From positions 1 to 11,767 of the forward strand of contig JAICMB010000051.1 of assembly GCA_025929455.1 (NCBI GenBank): a DNA stretch of 11,767 nt, in the 5' to 3' direction. The notes under the pieces were generated by a model. It saw only the letters and a program-made list of their open reading frames with translations. It made no database searches and was not told the origin of the DNA. Positions 5,770 to 11,767 of this stretch are shown in pieces. The translations under genes were made by a program, and so were the position numbers. Origin of the DNA: Bryobacteraceae bacterium (lineage in GTDB: Bacteria > Acidobacteriota > Terriglobia > Bryobacterales > Bryobacteraceae). Every line of letters begins with the position of its first letter. Position 1 is the first letter of the stretch.

Positions 5770-7083
5770 ATGCGCATACGAAGCGCGGCCGCCGCCAAAC
5801 TGCCCCGCATTCTTTGGGTCATCGCGTTTCTGCTGTTCCTGTCAACGGCGATCAACTACCTGGATCGCCAGGCGCTCGGCATCGTTTCGGTCGACATACG
5901 CAATGAGTTTCATCTGAACGTAGAAGATTACTCCTATATCCTGACCTTCTTCTTCGCCGCGTACGCGATTATGTACGCGGGCTCCGGATATTTGCTTGAC
6001 CGCCTGGGCACGAAACGCGGCTTCGCGGTATTCATCGGCGGCTGGTCCATTGCGCAAATCCTGCACGGGTTCGCGCGCGGAAAATGGTCGCTCGCGGGCT
6101 TTCGCTTTCTGCTCGGCTTGAGCGAACCCGGCGCGTGGCCCGCCGCCGCGAAGGCTGTGAATGAATGGTTCCCCGCTTCGCAGCGCGCTCTGGGCATGGG
6201 CATCTTCAACGCGGGGTCGTCTGTCGGGTCGCTGCTCGCGCCGCTAGTCGTCGCGTCGCTCACGATCGTCTATGGCTGGCGTATGGCGTTTGTGTTTACG
6301 GGCGGCGTCGGCCTCGTCTGGCTTGTGACCTGGCTGATTGTCTACAACCCGCCGCACAAGAACCGCTGGCTCAGCGCCGCCGAGTATAACGGAATCAAAC
6401 CGCATCTCCCCGCCCCGGAGGAATCGCGGCCGGCGGCAGATGTACCGCGGCTGCCCGTGTGGCAACTGGTCGCGACGCGCGGGTGCTGGGTGCTGATTCT
6501 GACTCGCTTCTTTACCGATCCGGTGATCTACTTCGTGATCTTCTGGCTGCCTGAGTACTTGCGCAAAGAGCGCGGCTTCGATCTGGAAATGGTCGGCCGC
6601 TATTCCTGGGTGCCGTTTGCGTTCGGCGGCGTCAGTTACGTGCTGGGCGGCTGGCTATCCGGCCGCCTGATGCGCGCAGGCTGGACACTGCCGCGCGCCC
6701 GGAAATTCGTCATGGCGCTCGGCGCGGCGTTTCTGCCGGTTGCTATCGCGGCTCCGTTCGTGCCGACGGCGGCCCTCGCCATCGCGGCGACTTGCTTCAC
6801 TACATTCGGTCATGCGTTGTGGGTCGCGAATTTGCAGACCTTGCCATCGGATCTGTATCGCGGCCCGGAGATTGGCACCGTCACGGGCTTCTCCGGCTCC
6901 GGCGGCGCCATCGGCGGCATGCTCGCGCAACTCGGCACCGGGTATCTGGTGATGCACTTTTCCTACGCGCCCGTGTTCCTGATCGCCGGACTCATGCACC
7001 CCTTGTCGGCGGTGCTTACCTATTGGCTGCTGCCGGATCGCTATTTCGCGAGCTCACCGAAGAGTATCGAAGCCCTCGCGTGA
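5770..7083 (+). CDS. MFS transporter, ExuT-like anion:cation symporter family (437 aa)
   Basis: Twelve hydrophobic segments are visible. The first carries NYLDRQALGIVSVDIRNEF (29-47), the signature of the anion:cation symporter group that takes up hexuronates, galactonate and related organic acids with protons. The loop between segments 2 and 3 has the MFS motif A form GYLLDRLGTKRG (73-84), and SEPGAWPAAAKAVNEWF (118-134) is also typical of the group. A central cytoplasmic loop (about 193-235) separates the two six-helix halves. The length is normal. The substrate is probably a sugar acid or related anion, but this cannot be fixed from sequence. It follows bshA after 31 nt and has a promoter candidate of its own, so it may be expressed both by read-through and independently. 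A palindromic repeat begins 6 nt after its stop. Confidence 0.9.
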   Translation: MRIRSAAAAKLPRILWVIAFLLFLSTAINYLDRQALGIVSVDIRNEFHLNVEDYSYILTFFFAAYAIMYAGSGYLLDRLGTKRGFAVFIGGWSIAQILHGFARGKWSLAGFRFLLGLSEPGAWPAAAKAVNEWFPASQRALGMGIFNAGSSVGSLLAPLVVASLTIVYGWRMAFVFTGGVGLVWLVTWLIVYNPPHKNRWLSAAEYNGIKPHLPAPEESRPAADVPRLPVWQLVATRGCWVLILTRFFTDPVIYFVIFWLPEYLRKERGFDLEMVGRYSWVPFAFGGVSYVLGGWLSGRLMRAGWTLPRARKFVMALGAAFLPVAIAAPFVPTAALAIAATCFTTFGHALWVANLQTLPSDLYRGPEIGTVTGFSGSGGAIGGMLAQLGTGYLVMHFSYAPVFLIAGLMHPLSAVLTYWLLPDRYFASSPKSIEALA

Positions 7084-7088
7084 TGAAA

Positions 7089-7121
7089 GTGGGGCGGCCG
7101 GTCGGTTTTCGCCGGCTGCCC
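7089..7121 (+). repeat. GTRGGRC palindromic repeat, possible 3' end of the MFS mRNA
   Basis: The arms GGGCGGCCGG (7092-7101) and CCGGCTGCCC (7112-7121) pair with a single mismatch around a 10-nt loop containing TTTT, and are preceded by GTG (7089-7091). It starts 6 nt after the MFS stop codon. No U-tract follows the stem, so it is not a canonical intrinsic terminator; a role in mRNA 3'-end protection or Rho-assisted termination is possible. Confidence 0.65.
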
Positions 7122-7141
7122 TGGTCTACACCAGCCGACCC

Positions 7142-7160
7142 CGAAAAAACGAAGCCAATT
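7142..7160 (+). repeat. 19-bp repeat CGAAAAAACGAAGCCAATT, copy 1
   Basis: This is the first of three identical copies. The spacing to copy 2 is 61 bp, start to start. The flanking sequences are unrelated, so only the 19-mer is conserved. Confidence 0.85.
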
Positions 7161-7202
7161 ACCGGGGCGGGCGCGTGCCGGGCAATGGCGGCAGATACGA
7201 TT

Positions 7203-7221
7203 CGAAAAAACGAAGCCAATT
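7203..7221 (+). repeat. 19-bp repeat CGAAAAAACGAAGCCAATT, copy 2
   Basis: Identical to copy 1 across all 19 bases; 45 bp start to start from copy 3. Confidence 0.85.
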
Positions 7222-7247
7222 CGCCACCGGAAAGTCCAGAAGCGGCC

Positions 7248-7266
7248 CGAAAAAACGAAGCCAATT
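7248..7266 (+). repeat. 19-bp repeat CGAAAAAACGAAGCCAATT, copy 3
   Basis: Identical to copies 1 and 2. The spacers in the group are 42 and 26 bp, too unequal for a CRISPR array. Confidence 0.85.
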
Positions 7267-7405
7267 TAAGAGGCCACGTCCGCACGGCCCCGGATTATTT
7301 ATACACCGCGACGACATCGGCCTGAGAGCGTACGCGCTGCAAATGGCTGAAAACGCGGGGCAAGATTTTCCGGCGCGGCAGCGAACGCGCGGAAGGTGGA
7401 CGGAA

Positions 7406-7433
7406 GGGCAGGCAGCAAGACTGCCCGCCCCAC
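7406..7433 (-). repeat. GTRGGRC palindromic repeat at the 3' end of the response-regulator gene
   Basis: On the plus strand the arms GGGCAGGCAG (7406-7415) and CTGCCCGCCC (7421-7430) pair with one mismatch around a CAAGA loop (7416-7420), followed by CAC. Read on the minus strand, the direction of the gene it follows, it begins GTGGGGCGG, just as the plus-strand copy at 7089 does after the MFS gene. It lies 2 nt beyond the response-regulator stop codon. Confidence 0.7.
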
Positions 7434-7435
7434 GA

Positions 7436-7987
7436 TTAAGATTCGCGTTTTAGCGCAAGTAGAACGCGGTCGCCGATTTCGCGCACGAGTTCCGGGAACG
7501 CGGCATCGAGCGCGAGCGTTACGGCGGCGCGGACGCGTTCGGCTTCGAGTTCCGTAGCGGTCGGCAGGCGGTGTTGCGGCGGCGCGGTTTGGGAACCGGC
7601 AGCGAGCGCTTTGGCGGCCTCGGCCTCTTTGGCCAGTGGCGCGAGCGTTTGCACTACTACGGACGCTTCGAACGGCTTCTTCAGGACCGCGTCGGAGCCG
7701 GCCGCGCGCGCTTCGTTTTCGTCTAACGTCTCCAGCAGCCCGGAGGTGAGCACGATGCGCACATGGCGGTGGCGCGGGCGCGCGCGCACGTGTCTGCAGA
7801 TGTCCAGACCGGAGCGCCCGGGTAGAAACGCATCGGCCACAATGAGATCCGGTCCGACGTCATCGAGGCGCTTGAGGACGGTTTCGCCATCGGTGAGGCT
7901 TACGACTTCGTAGCCCTCTTCGCGGAGAATGCTCTCGCCCATGCGCTGCGCGTGCGGGCTGTCGTCGGCGAGCAAAACGCGGCTCAT
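7436..7987 (-). CDS. Response regulator with receiver domain and short C-terminal helical segment (183 aa)
   Basis: Residues 1-118 form a CheY-like receiver domain with the acidic pair Asp8-Asp9, the phospho-acceptor Asp52 (LIVADAFLPGRSG), the switch Thr81 (IVLTSG) and the KKPF motif whose Lys104 completes the active site. An Ala-rich linker (about 119-140) leads to a C-terminal segment (142-183, LEAERVRAAVTLALDAAFPELVREIGDRV) that looks like one or two amphipathic helices, not a DNA-binding or enzymatic output domain. It is therefore likely to act by protein-protein contact. It is the last gene of the rpe-bamD-like run, 7 nt after the bamD-like stop, so it is probably co-transcribed. No histidine kinase is in the window. 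The helical tail may mediate dimerisation; that is inference. Confidence 0.85.
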   Translation of the reverse strand: MSRVLLADDSPHAQRMGESILREEGYEVVSLTDGETVLKRLDDVGPDLIVADAFLPGRSGLDICRHVRARPRHRHVRIVLTSGLLETLDENEARAAGSDAVLKKPFEASVVVQTLAPLAKEAEAAKALAAGSQTAPPQHRLPTATELEAERVRAAVTLALDAAFPELVREIGDRVLLALKRES

Positions 7988-7994
7988 GGGCCGC

Positions 7995-9314
7995 TTACTG
8001 GCTCCCGGCTGAAGCCGCGGCCGGTTGAGCGGCGTTCTGCTTCTCTTGCTTTTTCTGCTTCTTCTGCTCGCGCTCCTTCTGTTTCTTCAGCTTGTTCTGC
8101 ATCTTCTTGTTCAGCGCGTCGTAGTTGCTGGGCAGCGGTTCGTTTTGTTTCGCGGCGGTTGCGGCCGGAGCGGTAGCGTTCGGAGCGGTGGCGTTCGGAG
8201 TGGTGGACGGCGGCGGCTGGGTGGCCTGGGCCGCGGCGGGCGGGTTCATACGCGCGTCGGGCTTGGTATCGAGGGCGGTGCTGTCAGTGCTGTCGAGTGC
8301 CGTGGCCGTCACGTCGCCGGAGAATGCCCCGTTCGAGTCGGCCGGCGTGGGAACACTTACCGGGACCGAAGGCCGCAAGGTCGTCATTACGGGCGCGCCT
8401 GTCTTGGCAGCCATGTGTACATCCGGCCCACGCCGCACGAATCCGGTGGTGCGCGAGAGCATGCCGGGCTTGTCCTGGTGTTCGAGGTCGTATTGCATGC
8501 GCGCGAGCGCGGCCGGATCGGGCTGCGGAATCGGGAACTCCATGCGATTCAGCTCTTTTTTCGCCTCGTCGACATAGCTGCTGAGCGGATACTCACGCAC
8601 GATACGTGCATACGCTTCGCCGGCGCGCGGCCGGAAACGGTTGCCCATGGCCGCGTAAGTATGGCCGAGTTCCCACAGCGCTTCGTCGGACTTGCTATAC
8701 AGCGGATACTGATTCACCAAGTGCTGCAAGCGGTTCGCCGCCGCCGGGTTCGCCTGCTTCTCGAAATAGAAGTGGCCGACCCGGAATTCGCCTTCCGCGA
8801 GGGCCTCCTGGACGTTGCGCAACATCTGCTGCACTTCCGGGACATGCTTGCTGTTCGGGAACTGTGTCAGCATCGTCGTGCACTCGTCGTTTGCGCGTAT
8901 GGCCTGCGAAGCATCCCGGTCCGGCTTCTCCATCTGGTTGTAGTGGATGCGGCAGATCTTCATCTGCGATTCGGCCGACTCTTCCATGGTGGGATAGAAC
9001 AGGATGAAGTCCTTATATTCAGCTTCCGCCTGCGCCAAGCCGTGCGCGCCGCCCTCGCGGAACCAGCTATCGGCGATGGCCAGTTTCGCCTTCGCCATGA
9101 ATTCGCTCTGATCGTACGTATTGATCAGCGTGTTCAGCGTGATGCGCGCGATTTCGAAGCGGCCGTGCTCGATATCGTTGATGGCTTTGTCGTAGAGCAC
9201 CTTGTCCGGCTGCTTGGTGTCCTTGGTGATGGGATTATCGTACGGGTGCCGCCGGAGGCCGCACGAGGCGAGTAACCCCGCTATGGAGATGCAGATCGCA
9301 AGATTGCGCAACAT
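7995..9314 (-). CDS. BamD/YfiO-like outer-membrane assembly lipoprotein with long low-complexity tail (439 aa)
   Basis: The signal peptide ends in a clean lipobox, LASC, making Cys18 the lipidated residue. Residues about 35-260 are helical TPR-type repeats in the BamD arrangement: YDKAINDIEHGRFEIA (41-56), the FILFYPTMEESAESQMKI repeat (103-120), TMLTQFPNSKHVPE (147-160), LVNQYPLYSKSDEALWELG (199-217) and IVREYPLSSYVDEAKKEL (238-255). BamD works with the BamA barrel to insert outer-membrane proteins from the periplasm. Typical BamD is about 245 aa; here roughly 180 extra residues follow: a Pro/Ala/Thr-rich stretch with a short tandem (NATAPNATAP, 374-383) and a Lys/Gln-rich end (403-427). The gene starts 19 nt after the rpe stop. 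It could alternatively be a paralogue of BamD such as a CpoB-like protein, but the domain order favours BamD. Confidence 0.85.
   Translation of the reverse strand: MLRNLAICISIAGLLASCGLRRHPYDNPITKDTKQPDKVLYDKAINDIEHGRFEIARITLNTLINTYDQSEFMAKAKLAIADSWFREGGAHGLAQAEAEYKDFILFYPTMEESAESQMKICRIHYNQMEKPDRDASQAIRANDECTTMLTQFPNSKHVPEVQQMLRNVQEALAEGEFRVGHFYFEKQANPAAANRLQHLVNQYPLYSKSDEALWELGHTYAAMGNRFRPRAGEAYARIVREYPLSSYVDEAKKELNRMEFPIPQPDPAALARMQYDLEHQDKPGMLSRTTGFVRRGPDVHMAAKTGAPVMTTLRPSVPVSVPTPADSNGAFSGDVTATALDSTDSTALDTKPDARMNPPAAAQATQPPPSTTPNATAPNATAPAATAAKQNEPLPSNYDALNKKMQNKLKKQKEREQKKQKKQEKQNAAQPAAASAGSQ
8167..8200. repeat. 15-bp tandem duplication inside the bamD-like gene
   Basis: Units 8167-8181 and 8182-8196 differ at one base, with the first four bases of a third unit following. 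They encode the repeated NATAP pentapeptide in the low-complexity tail. The unit length keeps the reading frame. Confidence 0.75.
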
Positions 9315-9333
9315 AACTACAGTTCGTTTCAGT

Positions 9334-10008
9334 TTAAACCTTCACCATCGCGGCATCGAGCGCCGCCTGCTGCATGTGGCGGAACGCACCGCCGGGGTCT
9401 TGTGCGTGAAATATGGACGAGCCGGTGACGATCCACTCACAGCCCGCGCGGACAGCATCGCCGACGTTGTCCGCCGTGATCCCGCCGTCGATTTCGATCG
9501 GAAAATTCAGGCCCTTTTCCCGCCGCTTCCACGCCAGGGAGCGGATTTTGGTGAGGGCATTGGGGATGAACTGCTGGCCGCCGAATCCAGGGTTGACGCT
9601 CATGACCAGTACATAATCGGCGACGTCCAGCACGTCTTCAAGCATTGAAACGGGCGTGGCCGGATTAATGACGACGCCGGCCAGCGCGCCTTCGCTCTGG
9701 ATCATGCGCAGCGTGCGGTCCAGGTGCGGGCAGACCTCCTGATGCACCAGCACCTGATCCGCTCCGGCCTCGATAAACAGGGGCGCGTAGCGGTCGGGGT
9801 CCGTGATCATGAGGTGTATGTCGAGCCGCAGTTTCGTCACTTTGCGGATCGATTGCACCACCGGAGGTCCCATGGTCAGATTGGGCACGAAGTGGCCATC
9901 CATAATGTCCACGTGAAGCATGGACGCACCGGCCCGCTCGACGGACGCAATCTGCTCGCCCAGTCGCGCAAAATCGGCCGCAAGAATAGATGGAACCACT
10001 TCAATCAT
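9334..10008 (-). CDS. rpe: Ribulose-phosphate 3-epimerase (224 aa)
   Basis: This is a TIM-barrel enzyme interconverting D-ribulose 5-phosphate and D-xylulose 5-phosphate in the pentose phosphate pathway. The family signatures are all present: PSILAADF (6-13), HVDIMDGHFVPN (32-43) with metal ligands His32 and Asp34, LDIHLMI (62-68) with His65, the phosphate-binding loop MSVNPGFGGQQF (136-147) and IEIDGGI (171-177) with Asp174 as the second acidic catalytic residue. Length is normal. It is the first gene of the minus-strand run leading to the bamD-like and response-regulator genes. An extended -10 promoter lies about 20 nt upstream. No Shine-Dalgarno sequence is evident. Confidence 0.97.
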   Translation of the reverse strand: MIEVVPSILAADFARLGEQIASVERAGASMLHVDIMDGHFVPNLTMGPPVVQSIRKVTKLRLDIHLMITDPDRYAPLFIEAGADQVLVHQEVCPHLDRTLRMIQSEGALAGVVINPATPVSMLEDVLDVADYVLVMSVNPGFGGQQFIPNALTKIRSLAWKRREKGLNFPIEIDGGITADNVGDAVRAGCEWIVTGSSIFHAQDPGGAFRHMQQAALDAAMVKV

Positions 10009-10027
10009 CTGGCTGGGACTAACCTAA

Positions 10028-10036
10028 ATCGTATCA
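10028..10036 (-). promoter_or_regulatory. Extended -10 promoter of rpe
   Basis: On the minus strand this reads TGATACGAT: an extended -10 TG, one base, then TACGAT (four of six consensus bases). Transcription would begin about 13 nt upstream of the rpe ATG. No TTGACA-like -35 is seen 17 bp upstream, which extended -10 promoters can do without. Confidence 0.4.
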
Positions 10037-10227
10037 CGCGCGTGTTGCGGCAGGACCGCGCAAACCCACGCGTTCGCGCGCCCGCACACAGAGGTGGGAA
10101 ATGGCCCGGGAACGCGCGCCTCGAGCAGCCCGCCTGCGGCGTCGCGCCCGTGCACTGCGGCGCTCCTCCGTTTGCACCTGCGTCCCGAGCCGATTATCTT
10201 ATCGTCGAGAAATGCGCGGGTATGATC

Positions 10228-10256
10228 GTAGGGCGGCCGAGTGTCTGCTCGCTGCC
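10228..10256 (+). repeat. Diverged GTRGGRC palindromic repeat
   Basis: GTAGGGCGGCC at 10228-10238 matches the leading arm of the family. CGAG (10238-10241) pairs with CTCG (10248-10251), and GGC (10235-10237) with GCC (10254-10256) across a two-base bulge. Unlike four of the other copies it does not follow a gene on its own strand. Confidence 0.45.
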
Positions 10257-10312
10257 TCTCAGCGCGTGCCGCGCGCGCAAGTTCATGAAACCACAGTGGA
10301 GCAGGCTACAAG

Positions 10313-10373
10313 TTTCGGCTGCAACCCGGGCATGGGCCGCCAGCAAGACTGGCCGCCCCACGTCGGAATCTGC
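10313..10373. repeat. 61-bp repeat unit, copy A, containing a palindromic element
   Basis: By my hand count it aligns without gaps to 10440-10500 at 49 of 61 positions. It begins TTTCGGCTGCAACC and ends GGAATCTGC. The palindrome inside (10334-10361) has arms GGGCCGCCAG and CTGGCCGCCC with one mismatch and a CAAGA loop. Confidence 0.75.
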
Positions 10374-10439
10374 GCGCAATGCGAAGGTTTCGAGGTGTTG
10401 TAATACTCGGCAGCGGAGCCGCACCGATTTCGCAACAGG

Positions 10440-10500
10440 TTTCGGCGGCAACCGGGGCAGGGACAGGCAGCAAGACTGTCTGCCCTACATTGGAACCTGC
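10440..10500. repeat. 61-bp repeat unit, copy B, containing a palindromic element 25 bp past the metY stop
   Basis: It begins TTTCGGCGGCAACC and ends GGAACCTGC, like copy A, 127 bp further on. Its palindrome (10461-10488) keeps the AGCAAGACT core but has two non-Watson-Crick positions in the 10-bp stem (one G-T). On the minus strand, the direction of metY, it begins GTAGGGCAG. Confidence 0.75.
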
Positions 10501-10512
10501 AACGCCCGCGGC

Positions 10513-11767
<1,255 letters not shown>

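Larger units (their letters stand above)
7084..7435. other. 352-bp non-coding region between convergent MFS and response-regulator genes, filled with repeats
   Basis: No credible gene is present. The region starts and ends with copies of the GTRGGRC palindrome in opposite orientation (7089-7121 and 7406-7433), and holds three identical 19-bp repeats between them (7142-7160, 7203-7221, 7248-7266). About 7267-7405 shows no structure I recognise. Short open frames here translate the repeats into runs such as RKNEAN and are not believed. Confidence 0.7.
10009..10512. other. 504-bp non-coding region between rpe and metY with palindromic and duplicated repeats
   Basis: The rpe promoter lies at the left end. 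The rest holds three palindromic repeat copies (10228-10256, 10334-10361, 10461-10488); two of them are embedded in a 61-bp unit present twice (10313-10373 and 10440-10500). I see no credible gene: the long plus-strand open frame crossing the region begins inside rpe antisense sequence and ends inside metY antisense sequence. Confidence 0.7.

Noticed and set aside
7092..7121. Canonical Rho-independent terminator after the MFS gene
   Set aside because: The stem is good, but the T-run is in the loop and no U-tract follows the stem; listed as a palindromic repeat instead.
7142..7266. CRISPR array
   Set aside because: Only three 19-bp repeats with spacers of 42 and 26 bp, no palindromic character and no cas genes.
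6792..7325. A 177-codon plus-strand frame overlapping the end of the MFS gene and the repeat region
   Set aside because: It is out of frame with the MFS gene, and its C-terminal half is a translation of the 19-bp repeats (RKNEAN runs).
8025..9275. A 416-codon plus-strand open frame
   Set aside because: It lies wholly antisense to the bamD-like gene, has an unnatural Arg/Leu/Val-rich composition and resembles no family. High GC with biased third positions commonly creates such long antisense frames.

Overview
The window looks like a chromosomal segment of an acidobacterium, most likely of the Solibacter/Bryobacterales type. Three observations support this. The secreted protein at 1736-3631 ends in a domain I recognise as the 'Solibacter uncharacterized C-terminal' domain (TIGR03437). 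A bacillithiol glycosyltransferase (BshA) is encoded. An outer-membrane lipoprotein of the BamD/YfiO type marks a diderm cell. Base composition is GC-rich, and start sites rarely show a strong Shine-Dalgarno sequence. The taxonomic call is an inference from these families; no rRNA is present.

Layout. Position 1-46 (minus) holds the first 15 codons of an exported protein that leaves the window. Positions 136-676 (plus) hold an overlapping type II toxin-antitoxin pair, an RHH-like antitoxin followed by a RelE/ParE toxin. A FecR-domain exported protein with a polyproline tail (729-1520, minus) diverges from a three-gene overlapping operon on the plus strand: an Asp-box beta-propeller protein with the TIGR03437 domain, a lipoprotein-like five-bladed propeller glycosidase homologue, and bshA. 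The overlaps are GTGA and ATGA, so translation is probably coupled. A major facilitator of the ExuT/anion:cation symporter type follows after 31 nt, with what looks like its own promoter. It converges on a minus-strand operon rpe - bamD-like - response regulator (10008 to 7436). The right end is a metY-type O-acetylhomoserine sulfhydrylase on the minus strand, cut by the window edge at its N-terminus.

How the genes relate. rpe (pentose phosphate pathway), metY (methionine/homocysteine synthesis) and bshA (low-molecular-weight thiol synthesis) are core metabolism. The BamD-like lipoprotein serves outer-membrane protein assembly. The FecR, propeller and glycosidase-like proteins are exported and envelope-related. 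The toxin-antitoxin pair is the only obvious accessory gene module.

The non-coding DNA is the more unusual part. A family of imperfect palindromes of about 25-35 bp occurs six times by my count. Four of these copies lie within 25 bp of a stop codon, and all four read 5'-GTRGGRC first relative to the gene they follow (toxin, MFS, response regulator, metY). Two copies sit inside a 61-bp unit repeated 127 bp apart. A second, unrelated 19-bp repeat (CGAAAAAACGAAGCCAATT) is present in three identical copies between the MFS and response-regulator genes. Two genes (antitoxin and MFS) have a -35/-10 pair whose first base lies exactly 35 bp upstream of the ATG, which predicts leaderless mRNAs. I found no tRNA, rRNA, CRISPR array, transposase or integrase. 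No clearly new multi-gene system is visible; the repeat families and the bshA-coupled envelope operon are the best candidates for something undescribed.
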